Shown here: piece by piece, positions 34,785-43,785 of the stretch
Position numbering within the stretch: the stretch's first letter is position 1
How the letters are laid out: the number at the start of each line of letters is the position of its first letter
Source of the DNA: Natribaculum breve
GTDB lineage: Archaea > Halobacteriota > Halobacteria > Halobacteriales > Natrialbaceae
Assembly (NCBI RefSeq): GCF_023008585.1
Contig: NZ_CP095390.1
Coordinates: 2,108,001 to 2,172,000 of the forward strand
Reading direction: 5' to 3'
DNA: 64,000 nt
The notes under the pieces: model-generated
Told to the model about the DNA's origin: nothing
Databases searched by the model: none
The model's input: only the letters and a program-made list of their open reading frames with translations
Translations under genes and position numbers: made by a program

Positions 34785-35891
34785 TTACTCCTCGGTCTGT
34801 TCGGTCTCCTCGGGGAGCGTCAGGACGTTCTCGCGACCGATCCGGAAGACGTCGATCTCCCCTTCCTCGCGGAGTCCGCTGACGACCTGACTCGTCTTCG
34901 CCTCCGTCCAGTCGAGTTCGGAGACGACCTCCTGTTGTTTGATCCGCCCGCCGTTTTCCTCGAGCAGTCGCAGGACTCGCTCCTCGTTGCTCAGCAGTTC
35001 CGGCGGCGGACCGTCGGCGGTTGCCGATCGACCGTCGGTCGCCACCTGCTGACTCGAAACCCGCGCTCCCTCCCGATCGCGGACGACCCACCAGCCGACG
35101 CCGACGACCGTGAGGACGGCGACGCCGGCGAGTGCGAGCCACGACAGCGGAACGACCCGATTCCGGTCGTCGGGTGGCTGGACCGGTCGGCCACCAGTGT
35201 CGATCAACTCGACGCGAGGCTCGTCGTCCAGGAAGTCCGTCTCCTCGCCGTTCCAGACGGCAGCCGTATCGCGACGCTCGTCCGGTTCGGGCTCGATCGT
35301 GGTAGTGTTGTACGGTTCCGGCCAGGAGATGACCAGCTGGCTCCGCTCGTCGAGATCGAACTCGACGAGCGCGTCTCCCGCTTCGATCCGGTTGACCTCG
35401 ACGAGGGAGAACGAATCCCACTGGAACGTAAATCGCACGTAGCCGTACTCGTGTGGCGTCGCCTGGTTGTCCGTCTCGATCGAGAAGTTCGAGACCCCCA
35501 TCTCCCGACCGGTTTCGCGTTCGGCCTCGACGACCATCTCGTTCCAGCCCGTTCGTTGCATCTCGACGTACTCGCCCGGGCGCTGTTCGACGTCTCCCTG
35601 GAGTTCCTCCCAGTCGACGGTGTCGTTGTCGTCGTCGAGCCGGTACTGGTACTCGACGGACCACGCCGCAGAGCCGTTGTCCGAGAGTGCGATCTCGATC
35701 TGCAGGTCGTCGTATCCGGAAAGCGACGGCTCGTCTTGAACCGCGGCGTACGACCCGACCCGGTCGACGCCGACCGACGTGTCACTCGAGAGGACAGGAA
35801 TCCCGTCGGCACCGGCCACCGGGATTCCCGCGACGACCCAGCCGAGCACCATCGTACAACAGATGAGTACCCGAAGCCCCCTCCGGTCCAT
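34785..35891 (-). CDS. Membrane-anchored HTH protein (DUF7345/DUF7343 type)
   Basis: 368 residues. A signal peptide (about 1-28) leads to an extracellular beta-rich domain, one membrane helix near residues 245-265 (LSWLALAGVAVLTVVGVGWWVV), and a cytoplasmic winged helix at the C-terminus (RIKQQEVVSELDWTEAKTSQVV). This outside-sensor/inside-HTH layout marks one-component membrane regulators of haloarchaea. Ligand and target genes are unknown. Confidence 0.85.
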   Translation of the reverse strand: MDRRGLRVLICCTMVLGWVVAGIPVAGADGIPVLSSDTSVGVDRVGSYAAVQDEPSLSGYDDLQIEIALSDNGSAAWSVEYQYRLDDDNDTVDWEELQGDVEQRPGEYVEMQRTGWNEMVVEAERETGREMGVSNFSIETDNQATPHEYGYVRFTFQWDSFSLVEVNRIEAGDALVEFDLDERSQLVISWPEPYNTTTIEPEPDERRDTAAVWNGEETDFLDDEPRVELIDTGGRPVQPPDDRNRVVPLSWLALAGVAVLTVVGVGWWVVRDREGARVSSQQVATDGRSATADGPPPELLSNEERVLRLLEENGGRIKQQEVVSELDWTEAKTSQVVSGLREEGEIDVFRIGRENVLTLPEETEQTEE

Positions 35892-36092
35892 TACTCAGTG
35901 ATGAAATCCCTGGCCAGATATTTCTTTCCTACTGATGGTTCAAACAATCACTTGAATATTGATATATTTTTCTGTCATTCACTGAAATCGGGGGATCGAG
36001 TCGATCTGCGGCTCGTTCCAGTCGCGCGAACCGCTCGAGCGATCGAGCGGCTTTCCGACCGATTTTTGAATAGATCGCACCTACGTGATCGT

Positions 36093-36287
36093 ATGCCAGA
36101 CAGTCGAGGTGAACTCGAGGTCGAGACGCTGCTGAAGATCGTCCTCGCGCTCGTCGCCGTCCTGCTCGTCCTCGAGATCGTCGGTCAGCTATTCAGCACC
36201 ATCGCGGGTCTGCTCGGTCCGTTTTTCCTCGTCTTGCAGCTCGCGATCGCCGTCCTGATCGTCCTCTGGCTCCTCGATCGGCTGTAG
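36093..36287 (+). CDS. Small membrane protein (64 aa)
   Basis: 64 residues from ATG 36093. Ten polar residues (PDSRGELEVE) precede two tightly packed membrane helices, LLKIVLALVAVLLVLEIVG and FLVLQLAIAVLIVLWLLDRL. A haloarchaeal protein type without known role. Confidence 0.7.
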   Translation: MPDSRGELEVETLLKIVLALVAVLLVLEIVGQLFSTIAGLLGPFFLVLQLAIAVLIVLWLLDRL

Positions 36288-36350
36288 ATCGGCGGGTCGA
36301 GACGCTTGAACCACCAGACTCATACGCGAACCGGGCGTACGCTCCGGCAC

Positions 36351-36851
36351 GTGTACAGCGTCAACGTTCCGGTCCCCGGCCGCGTTCGCGAACTCGCAGC
36401 CGATCTCTACCCGTCGCTTCTGGGGTTCGACGCCGTCCGCGAGGACCACTCGTTTCTCCTCAAACGCCTCGGCGACGCCGACCACGTCGCCCAACTCCAG
36501 CAGCGCGCCCACCGCGCGCTCGAGGGTTCCCCCGCCGTCGAGGCGCGGGTGACGGGCATCGACTACTTCGCCGATCCCCCGCTGGGGAAAGCGCCCGTCG
36601 TCTACCTCGCCGTCGAGAGTCCCGGTCTCGAGGCGATCCACGCCGACCTCGTCGACGCCTTCGGCGAAGTCGACGGGCTCGAGGCGGCCGACTACGTCCC
36701 CCACGTCACCCTGGCCCGCGGCGGCGACCTCGAGGACGCCCGCCGGCTCGCCCAGCGGGAGATCGAACCGATCCGGTGGACCGTGAGCGAACTCGAGTTC
36801 TTCGACGGCTCCTACCGACTGCCCGTGAGCCGGGTGTCGCTGCCGGCGTGA
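36351..36851 (+). CDS. 2'-5' RNA ligase-like protein
   Basis: 166 residues from GTG 36351. The fold has the two-histidine phosphodiesterase layout; the second motif is intact (HVTLARG), the first reads HSFLL, so it lacks the usual Thr/Ser at the third place. It may be a weak or non-catalytic member. A second, complete two-His enzyme (ThpR) lies at 55136. Confidence 0.75.
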   Translation: MYSVNVPVPGRVRELAADLYPSLLGFDAVREDHSFLLKRLGDADHVAQLQQRAHRALEGSPAVEARVTGIDYFADPPLGKAPVVYLAVESPGLEAIHADLVDAFGEVDGLEAADYVPHVTLARGGDLEDARRLAQREIEPIRWTVSELEFFDGSYRLPVSRVSLPA

Positions 36852-36854
36852 CGA

Positions 36855-37244
36855 TTACGGTTCGGGAAGCGACACGACGACGACGGGTACCGTCGCTCGA
36901 GCCAGCAACTCGATCGCAGTCGAGCCGACGTCGCCGGTCGCAGACGGGGTTCCACGTCGGGGACCGACGACGAGGGAGTCGACGCCGCGCTCGTCGACGA
37001 CCTCGAGCAACGCCGTCGCTGGCTCGTCTTCCACCTCCCGAAGTTCGGTCTCGACGGTCCCGACGCCGGTCAGTCGAACCGACGCGACGTTCAGCGCCTC
37101 CTGGCCGTCCCGTCTCGCCGTCGAATCGTTCGGCGAGACGACTGCCACGACGGTCACGGCGTCGTCGGGCGTCGCTCGCCGCTCGAGGTAGTCACAGATC
37201 GCTGCCGTCGTGTGGACGGAGTCGGTCCCGACGAGGTAGTGCAC
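36855..37244 (-). CDS. Universal stress protein family
   Basis: 129 residues of the UspA fold. The nucleotide-type loop reads VGPRRGTPSATGDVGSTAIELLARATVPVVVV when joined, here seen as GPRRGT...GSTA followed by the last strand. It starts at GTG 37244. Usp proteins bind ATP or stay ligand-free and respond to stress; the exact role is open. Confidence 0.8.
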   Translation of the reverse strand: MHYLVGTDSVHTTAAICDYLERRATPDDAVTVVAVVSPNDSTARRDGQEALNVASVRLTGVGTVETELREVEDEPATALLEVVDERGVDSLVVGPRRGTPSATGDVGSTAIELLARATVPVVVVSLPEP

Positions 37245-37293
37245 GTCGACGCACGGAACGGGAGCGCAGAAGAATCTTTTCCCGCCACTCGAG

Positions 37294-39468
37294 TCAGGGC
37301 GTCGGCGGTTCGCCCGCGTAGGCGTCGTGGTCCGTATAGAAGTTGAGCATGGCGAACTTGAGCTTCTCGGGATCGATGTCGATCAGCTCCTCGCGTTCCT
37401 CGTGTGGGAAGGTGCCGTTGACGCTGTACTTGCCGAGATCGGCTTTCGCCTCCCGCGAGTAGCGCCGGTCGAGCAGCGCCCGCACGCCGACGTCCTCCGG
37501 CGACCGAATGACCCGCCCGAGCGCCTGGCGCGTCTTCCGGACCGTCGGGATCTCGACGGCGTAGCGCCAGCCCGTCTGCGTGCCGTCGAACGCGGCGTCG
37601 TAGGCCTCCTGGACCGCTTCGGCACGGTCGTCGAGGTGTGGGTACGGGACGCCGACGACGAGGACGGTGCGTGCGTCCTCGCCGTCGAAGCTCACGCCCT
37701 CCGCGAGGGTGCCCCACAGCGACGTCAGCAAGACGGCGTCGTCGTCGTCGACGAACGTCGTCCGGAGGTCCTCGACTGCGACCCCGGGTTCGTCGAGGTA
37801 GACCGTCGAATCGAGGTCGGCGTGCTCGAGGCGGCTCGCGTACCGGGCGGCCTCGGCGTAGTTGGGGAAAAAGGCGAGCGTGTTGCCGGGCGTAAAGCGG
37901 ACGGCGTCGCGGATGGCCGACGCGACGGCCTCCTGGACCGCGGGATCGTCGCGCTCGCTCGCGAACAGCGCGGGCGTCTCGACGGCGTACGTGCGGCGGT
38001 TCTCCTCGGGGAACTGGAGCCCGTAGGCCATCGTCACCGGCTCCTCGAGCCCGAGGACGTCCTCGGTCACGTCGAACGGTTGCAGCGTCGCGCTCATCAG
38101 CACCGTCGCGTACACTTCCTCGAAGAGCCGGCCGGTTACCTGTCGAGGCAGGCAGGTGTACAGCTCCGCCCGGCCGTAGATCTCGTCGGTGCCGGCGTCG
38201 CGGCGCACGGAGACGACGGGGTACAGTCCCTGCTTTGCCCCCTCGTTCATCCAGGCGCTGACGAACGCCGCCGCCTGCAGGGTCTGACACTCCGTGCGGG
38301 TGGCACTCTCGCCGGATCGGTAGGCCTCCTCGTACTCCTCGTCCAGGCGCTGGCCCAGCGTCGTCGCCGCCTCGAGGTCGTCGTCGATCCCCTGGCCCGA
38401 GTACCGCTGCAGGAACGCGAGCGTGAGGTCGTCGCGCCGGTCTGCGTTGGCGATCGGGACGTCCTGCCAGTCTTCGCCGATTCCTTCGCGGTCACCGAAT
38501 CCGAAAGAGTCCTCGTAGGTCTCGACTAACGCGTCTCGAAACGCCTCGAGGACGTTCGCCGCGTTCGCCGCCCGGGAGTCGTCGACGTCCTCGAGTTCGT
38601 CGAGCGCCGAGTCGAACGTCCGCTCGGAGCAGGTCCGGGTGGCGTGTTCGCGGGCGGCGTCCTCGACGTTGTGGGCCTCGTCGAAGACGGCGATGACGTC
38701 CTCGGGGTCGCGTCCCAGCCACCGGAAGAACTGCTCGCGGATCGTCGAATCGAGCAGGTGGTGGTAGTTACAGACGACGAGGTCGACGCCCTCGAGTCCC
38801 TCCTTCAGGAGTTCGTAGCCACAGAGGTCGCGTTCGTCGGCGTAGGCGTAGATGTCCGCCGGCGTCCGAACGTCCTCGAACAGCCAGCCGAAGAACTCGT
38901 CGGTCTCTTCGGTCAGGTTGTTCCGGTAGTGTGCACAGACGTTTTGTTCCTCGAGGTCGTCGATCTCGTCTTCGATCGACTCGAGTTCGTCCATCACCGC
39001 GCTCCGGGCCTCGGCGGCGGAGCCGTCGCCGTCCTGGCTCTCCGCGAGGAGTTCGCGCTGGCGGCGCTCGAGCTGGTCGCGGTCGCGTTCGGCGTCGACT
39101 AGCGCGCGGGTGTTGTCGCGCAACGCCTGACACTCCTCGTAGCCGACGTCGATGTGACACATCGAGGCTTTGCCCTTGAAGACGACCGCCCGGATCTGCT
39201 CCTCGCGCGTGATCTCGCGCGCCTCGGCGACGAACTGGCGCATCTGCTGGTGGACGTTCGTCGTGATGACGACCGTCTTGTCCTGCTCGCGGGCGACCTC
39301 GAGCGCCGGGACGAGCGACGAGAGCGTCTTGCCCGTCCCGCAGGCACCCTCGAAGAGGACGTCCTGTCCGCGGACCAGGGCGTTGTGAATCCGGTCCATC
39401 GCGTCGCGCTGGTTCTCGTACGGCTGTTCGTACGGGAAAAAGCGCATGTACCCGGCAGTCTCCGACAC
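37294..39468 (-). CDS. XPD/DinG-type Fe-S DNA helicase
   Basis: 724 residues. Walker A is GACGTGKT (41-48) and DEAH stands at 263-266. Four cysteines at 104, 113, 178 and 216 are placed as in the XPD/Rad3 4Fe-4S domain. The C-terminal helicase domain ends with QALGRVIRSPEDVG and RR. It unwinds DNA 5'-3' in repair. The start at GTG 39468 or ATG 39447 (MRFFPYEQP) is open. Confidence 0.92.
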   Translation of the reverse strand: MSETAGYMRFFPYEQPYENQRDAMDRIHNALVRGQDVLFEGACGTGKTLSSLVPALEVAREQDKTVVITTNVHQQMRQFVAEAREITREEQIRAVVFKGKASMCHIDVGYEECQALRDNTRALVDAERDRDQLERRQRELLAESQDGDGSAAEARSAVMDELESIEDEIDDLEEQNVCAHYRNNLTEETDEFFGWLFEDVRTPADIYAYADERDLCGYELLKEGLEGVDLVVCNYHHLLDSTIREQFFRWLGRDPEDVIAVFDEAHNVEDAAREHATRTCSERTFDSALDELEDVDDSRAANAANVLEAFRDALVETYEDSFGFGDREGIGEDWQDVPIANADRRDDLTLAFLQRYSGQGIDDDLEAATTLGQRLDEEYEEAYRSGESATRTECQTLQAAAFVSAWMNEGAKQGLYPVVSVRRDAGTDEIYGRAELYTCLPRQVTGRLFEEVYATVLMSATLQPFDVTEDVLGLEEPVTMAYGLQFPEENRRTYAVETPALFASERDDPAVQEAVASAIRDAVRFTPGNTLAFFPNYAEAARYASRLEHADLDSTVYLDEPGVAVEDLRTTFVDDDDAVLLTSLWGTLAEGVSFDGEDARTVLVVGVPYPHLDDRAEAVQEAYDAAFDGTQTGWRYAVEIPTVRKTRQALGRVIRSPEDVGVRALLDRRYSREAKADLGKYSVNGTFPHEEREELIDIDPEKLKFAMLNFYTDHDAYAGEPPTP

Positions 39469-39574
39469 ACCGAGTGATTGGTTCCTGCTCCGATAAAAGC
39501 GTTCGTCTCACACGAACCCACGGCAGTCGATAGCCGGGGGTACAGCTACGTGCCTCGACGTTGGCGTGTCGACT

Positions 39575-39988
39575 ATGGCGATTCCAGGCTACGATCCAGC
39601 GGACGTCGAAAACGCCCTGCTCGAGCGAGAGACGGAGGGAGCGGGAGCCAGCGCGTCGATCGTCGCCGCGGGCGTCCCAGACGAGTTCGATCTGGTCGCG
39701 AGCGACCTCGAGTCTCCCGCCGACGCGCTCACCGATCCCGTCGACCTGGTCGGACTCGACGACGTGACGGGGCTGGACGCCCTCCGGGTCGTCCTCGAGT
39801 ACGATCCCTCGGAACTACCGCCGGGTGCCAGCCCGACGGACGTCGCGGTGGCCGTCGAGACCGAAAGCGAGCGAGTGGTGCTCGACTCGGCGGTCGACCT
39901 CGAGGAGACGACGGTGTCGGCGACCACGACGGAACGGCCACCGGGACGAACGTTCGTCGCGGTCAACGCCGAGAACGAGCGTCCGTAG
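39575..39988 (+). CDS. Hypothetical acidic protein
   Basis: 137 residues from ATG 39575 (GTG at 39566 is possible). The first 60 residues are acidic helices (ADVENALLERETEG); the rest looks like two beta-strands with DALRVVLEYDPSELPPGAS. No known domain. Divergent from the helicase gene. Confidence 0.55.
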   Translation: MAIPGYDPADVENALLERETEGAGASASIVAAGVPDEFDLVASDLESPADALTDPVDLVGLDDVTGLDALRVVLEYDPSELPPGASPTDVAVAVETESERVVLDSAVDLEETTVSATTTERPPGRTFVAVNAENERP

Positions 39989-40021
39989 GGCCGCAAGCGA
40001 CCGGTTCGATCGAGTCGTCGG

Positions 40022-40972
40022 TCACTCCTCCGGTTCGACGTACACTTTCTCGATCTGGGTGTTGTGAGCGCGCAGCGCGTCTTCGATGGCGTCGACGGTG
40101 CGCTCGAGTGCGTCCGTCTCGAGGTCCGGGTCGAACGCGACGTCGGCCGTCACGAGGAGCTGTTCGGGGCCGAAGTAGACCGTCCGGAAGTCGACGACGT
40201 CGTCCACGTCGTCGCTCTCGGCGACGAGTTCACGAAGCTCCGCCTCCTCGGACGCGACGAGACTCTCACCCAGCAAGAGTCGCTTGTTCTCCCACGCCAG
40301 CGCGAGTGCAAAGCCCATGAGCAACAGGCCGATGAGCACCGCGGCCGTCGCGTCGTAGACCGGATCACCCGTCTGCCGTGTGAGGTAGACGCCGAACAGC
40401 GCGATGCCAGCGCCGGCGAGCGCGATGGTGTCCTCCGTGAGCGCCGTCAGCGTCGTCACGTCGGTCGTCTTCCGGAACGCCTCGCGAAAGCTCTCCCAGC
40501 CGTGTTCGTCCATCTGGAGACGGATCGCCTCGTACGCCTTCGCGAACGCGTAGGACTCGAAGCCGATCGCACCGAGCAAGACCGCGTAGTTGACGTAGAC
40601 GCCGTCGACCGCGCCGACGAGCGGCAGCGGCGGCGTCTGACTGCTCGAGACGTGGGCCTCGCCGTGGGCCAGCACCGAGTACCCGTGCGTGAGACTCTCC
40701 CAGCCGGCGATGCCAAAGAGCAACACGCTGACGAGGAAACTGTAGAAAAACTGTGCCTTGCCGTAGCCGAACGGGTGCGCCCGGGTCGGATCGCGCGCGC
40801 CGAACCGGATGCCGATCAGCAGGAAGACCTGGTTTCCCGTGTCCGAGATCGAGTGGTACGTCTCCGACAGCATCGCCGCGCTGCCGGTCAGCAGGAACCC
40901 GGCGAACTTCAGGACGGCGATCGCACCGTTCGCGACCAGCGCGGCGAGGACGACCGACTTGCTACTTGCCAT
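40022..40972 (-). CDS. Cation diffusion facilitator transporter
   Basis: 316 residues from ATG 40972. Six membrane helices are visible. The metal site of helix II is in SETYHSISDTGNQ (His, Asp), the family block RAHPFGYGKAQFFYS follows, and helix V has LTALTEDTIALAGAG. The C-terminal cytoplasmic domain (from about residue 235) is ferredoxin-like. It exports divalent cations such as Zn or Mn by proton exchange. Confidence 0.9.
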   Translation of the reverse strand: MASSKSVVLAALVANGAIAVLKFAGFLLTGSAAMLSETYHSISDTGNQVFLLIGIRFGARDPTRAHPFGYGKAQFFYSFLVSVLLFGIAGWESLTHGYSVLAHGEAHVSSSQTPPLPLVGAVDGVYVNYAVLLGAIGFESYAFAKAYEAIRLQMDEHGWESFREAFRKTTDVTTLTALTEDTIALAGAGIALFGVYLTRQTGDPVYDATAAVLIGLLLMGFALALAWENKRLLLGESLVASEEAELRELVAESDDVDDVVDFRTVYFGPEQLLVTADVAFDPDLETDALERTVDAIEDALRAHNTQIEKVYVEPEE

Positions 40973-41059
40973 CTCGGTACACGTACGATCGATTATCAAT
41001 TAAAACTGGATGAAACGGAAGACGAAAGAATCCTCACCCGGGTCGCCGTAACCGGAGCC

Positions 41060-41569
41060 ATGATCGCGATCTTCTCCGACACGCACAGCCACCGCGGACA
41101 CGAACTCGAGGGCGAGGCGCTCGCCGCGGCACGCGAGGCCGACGCCGTGATCCACGCGGGCGACTTCACGAGCGAGCGCGCACTCGAGGCGTTCCTCGAG
41201 GAGTGTTCGGTGCTGTACGCCGTCTACGGCAACGCCGACGAACCGGCGGTTCGAGAGCGGTTGCCGACCGACCGGATCGTCGAGGAGTCGGGGATTCGGG
41301 TCGCCGTCACTCACCGACGCGACGGCGGCGAGGTGGGACTGGCGATGTTCGGTCGATCGCGAGACGCCGACGTTGTCGTCTCCGGACACAGCCACCGCCC
41401 GACGGTGGCAGAGACCGAAGACGTCCTGTTGCTCAACCCGGGCAGCCACGCCCAGCCGCGCGGAAACAGGCCGGGGTTCGCGACGCTCGAGTCGACAGAG
41501 GGCGGCCTCGAGGGGAGGCTGTGCGAACCGGATGGAACGATCATCGAGACGTTCGAGCGAAAACCGTAA
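41060..41569 (+). CDS. YfcE/MJ0936-type metallophosphodiesterase
   Basis: 169 residues from ATG 41060. Metal ligands follow the calcineurin-like order: FSDTHSH, HAGDFT, VYGNAD, VVVSGHSHRPT, LLLNPGSHAQPRG. It is a phosphodiesterase that acts on small phosphoesters; the natural substrate is unknown. Frame extension upstream to 40064 is an antisense artefact of the CDF gene. Confidence 0.93.
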   Translation: MIAIFSDTHSHRGHELEGEALAAAREADAVIHAGDFTSERALEAFLEECSVLYAVYGNADEPAVRERLPTDRIVEESGIRVAVTHRRDGGEVGLAMFGRSRDADVVVSGHSHRPTVAETEDVLLLNPGSHAQPRGNRPGFATLESTEGGLEGRLCEPDGTIIETFERKP

Positions 41570-41895
41570 TCGATCGAGCAGTCGGATGGCTTCCAGCCGA
41601 CCGATCCGTGAGAGGCACGATCAGGGGGACGATCAGGGGCGGTCCCGAACGCGATCGGGTTGGGGGGCTGGCAACGATCGGGACCGGGGGGATGGCAGCA
41701 GTTTCGCCCCGATTGTCACCGGCCACGCGTCGGAGAGGGCCGAAGTTCGGGGCGCATCTGCACCTACGTGTCGGCTCGGAAAATAGTCACCGCAAGCTAA
41801 AAAGTCGATTTTAGCTAGGAACGAACGACGACGGAAGCCGCGATCACGACCACCCGTCGAAACGGTTTTGCCCTCCTGCCGTGTATACGCCTGCT
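41570..41895. other. Intergenic with a hairpin
   Basis: No gene is seen in 326 nt. AGCTAAAA at 41795-41802 and TTTTAGCT at 41809-41816 form a perfect 8-bp hairpin. It lies about 80 nt before the start of the small membrane-protein gene and could be a terminator or leader element. The first 150 nt are G-rich. Confidence 0.5.
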
Positions 41896-42027
41896 ATGCT
41901 GGGATTCATTCCCGACGACCCCGTCATCATCGCGGTCGTCGTCATCCTGCTCTCGCTCGTTTTCTTCTCGTACCTCCTCCTTCGCCGGACGATCCTCGAG
42001 TTCCGCGAGGGGATGAACGGCCGATAG
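41896..42027 (+). CDS. Small membrane protein (43 aa)
   Basis: 43 residues from ATG 41896: MLGFIPDDP, a single membrane helix (VIIAVVVILLSLVFFSYLLL) and a basic/acidic end LRRTILEFREGMNGR. Sound codon bias. Its stop lies 6 nt from the threonine aldolase stop (convergent). No known function. Confidence 0.65.
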   Translation: MLGFIPDDPVIIAVVVILLSLVFFSYLLLRRTILEFREGMNGR

Positions 42028-42033
42028 CGCAGG

Positions 42034-43053
42034 CTACTCGAGTGCCGTCGCGACGCGGTCGACGGCGGTCTCGACGTCCTCGCAGTCGACGTCGCGGTGG
42101 GTGCAAAACCGGACCGTCGTCGGACCGAACTGCGTGGCGAGCACCTCGTGGTCGCGAAGACGGTCGACGACGCCCGCCGCGTCGAGGCCCGTCTCCGCGA
42201 CGTCCGCGAGGACGATGTTCGTCTCCGGTTCTGTCACCGAGAGTCCCGCGACCGAATCGAGGCCGTCGGCGAGGACGCGCGCGTTCTCGTGGTCGACCGC
42301 GAGGTCGTCGACGTTCTCGAGGGCACGCAGGCCGGGGCCGGCGATCACGCCGACCTGGCGCATACCGCCGCCGAACAGTTTGCGGGTCCGGCGGGCGCGC
42401 TCGACGAACTCCTCGCTGCCCGCGAGCATCGATCCGACGGGTGCGCCGAGGCCCTTCGAGAGGCAGAACATGACCGAGTCGACCGGCTCCGTGATCTCGG
42501 TGACGGGAACGTCGAGGGCGACCGCGGCGTTGAACACCCGCGCGCCGTCGAGGTGGACCGGCACGCCGTGGTCGTGGGCCGCCTCGGCCGCGGCCGTTAC
42601 CTCCGCCGGGGGAATCGCGCGGCCGCCGCGAGCGTTGTGGGTGTTCTCGAGACAGAGCAGCCCGGTGCCGGGCCGGTGGACGTCCTCCGCGACGTAGCCC
42701 GCGGCGATCTGTTCGGGCGTCGGAACCCCGTTCGGATCGGCGTCGAGCATCCGCACCTGCAGCCCCGAGTGCTGGGCGAGGCCGCCGAGTTCGTACTTGA
42801 CGACGTGGCTCTGCCGATCCGCGAGCACCTCCTGGCCGTGCTCGGTGTGGACGCGAGCGGCGACCTGGTTACCCATCGTCCCGGTGGGAACGTACAGCGC
42901 CGCTTCCTTGCCGACGAGGTCGGCGGCGCGGGCCTCGAGTTCGTTCACCGTCGGATCCTCGCCGTAGACGTCGTCGCCGACCGCGGCCGCGGCGGCCGCC
43001 TCGCGCATCTCCTCGTCTGGCTTCGTGACCGTGTCCGAACGCAGGTCGATCAT
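42034..43053 (-). CDS. L-threonine aldolase / beta-eliminating lyase
   Basis: 339 residues from ATG 43053, starting IDLRSDTVTKPDEEM as in this PLP family. GDDVYGEDPTVNELE, ENTHNARGGRAIPP, VHLDGARVFNAAVAL and the PLP lysine in FCLSKGLGAPVGSML are present. It cleaves threonine or allo-threonine to glycine and acetaldehyde. The frame stays open far upstream without protein features; the ATG is well placed. Confidence 0.9.
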   Translation of the reverse strand: MIDLRSDTVTKPDEEMREAAAAAAVGDDVYGEDPTVNELEARAADLVGKEAALYVPTGTMGNQVAARVHTEHGQEVLADRQSHVVKYELGGLAQHSGLQVRMLDADPNGVPTPEQIAAGYVAEDVHRPGTGLLCLENTHNARGGRAIPPAEVTAAAEAAHDHGVPVHLDGARVFNAAVALDVPVTEITEPVDSVMFCLSKGLGAPVGSMLAGSEEFVERARRTRKLFGGGMRQVGVIAGPGLRALENVDDLAVDHENARVLADGLDSVAGLSVTEPETNIVLADVAETGLDAAGVVDRLRDHEVLATQFGPTTVRFCTHRDVDCEDVETAVDRVATALE

Positions 43054-43161
43054 GACTCGAGATGAGAGACGCGAGCAGAAATAGGCGACGCCCTCGCGGT
43101 CGGAGGCGGTAGACTCGAATCGGGTTCCCGTCCGTTCAGGCGTCCCGATCGCGAGTAGATA

Positions 43162-43240
43162 ATACTGCCGGACGTAAGTCGTGAAAGATTCTCGCCGTCC
43201 CGGGGTGGCGAGAATCTTCACACAGTTACGTCCGATAGTA
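43162..43240. repeat. 79-bp palindromic MITE-like element
   Basis: Arms 43163-43196 and 43207-43240 pair over 34 positions with about eight or nine mismatches, including a perfect AGATTCTCGCC/GGCGAGAATCT core; the loop is 10 nt. The ends, ATACTGCCGGACGTAAGT and TACTATCGGACGTAACT, match the left end of the IS630-type element (ATACTCACGGACATAAGT). TA stands on both sides, as target duplication. This is a short non-autonomous derivative. Confidence 0.75.
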
Positions 43241-43298
43241 TAAAGAGGCGATACATATCGGGGGCAGGCCTTCGTCGCTCCAACGCCGACCCACGAGT

Positions 43299-43709
43299 AT
43301 GAACGCCGAATCGAGGCAGACCGGAGACGCGACGGAGTCGACCACCCCTGACCCGACCGATCCGGGGTACGAGAAGCACCTCGAGCGCAGTCGGACGATG
43401 TGGAACCGCTGGAGCGACTGGTACACGACGAGCGAGCGCGACTTCGAACCGATACGGGAGGCGGCGATCGATCGACTGGGGCTCGAGTCCGGCGATCGCG
43501 TCCTGGAGATCGGCTGTGGTCCAGAAACCAGATGGGTTTCGGGGATCTCTCGACGGACGCTCGCCGGCTATCGGCGACCACGAACGACCGCTCGAGACGG
43601 TGGTTGTGGCGGGAGTTCGTCCTCGAGTCGCCGTGCGCTCGCGTTCGGTGCCGACACCGCCTGTGGGCTGGCTTCGATCTACCACGGGGTCTTCCTGACC
43701 CGCCGATAG
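43299..43709 (+). pseudogene. Truncated class-I methyltransferase
   Basis: The first 73 residues are a normal start of a SAM-dependent methyltransferase (RSRTMWNRWSDWYTTSERDF, RDRV-type motif I GDRVLEIGCGP). Right after GCGP the frame turns into low-complexity sequence (SSSSSRRALAFG) without motifs II-IV and stops at 43709. The rest of the gene is lost. It lies between the MITE-like element and the aminopeptidase gene. Confidence 0.75.
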
Positions 43710-43785
43710 CGGCTTCCCGGCACCAGACACCGATTCTGGATTTCGATTCGAAAAGGGTTTTTGATCTCTCGAGTACCTGTGGTAC

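Noticed and set aside
34782..36092. Long plus-strand frame joined to the small membrane protein at 36093.
   Set aside because: The upstream part is antisense to the membrane HTH gene; only the final 64 codons look like a protein with a proper start.
35892..36092. AT-rich stretch with TACTGATGG and CACTGAAATC pieces.
   Set aside because: No convincing palindrome or direct repeat; it fits a normal divergent promoter region.
40064..41059. Long N-terminal extension of the phosphodiesterase.
   Set aside because: It is antisense to the CDF transporter; the enzyme begins at MIAIFSDTHSH as the family requires.
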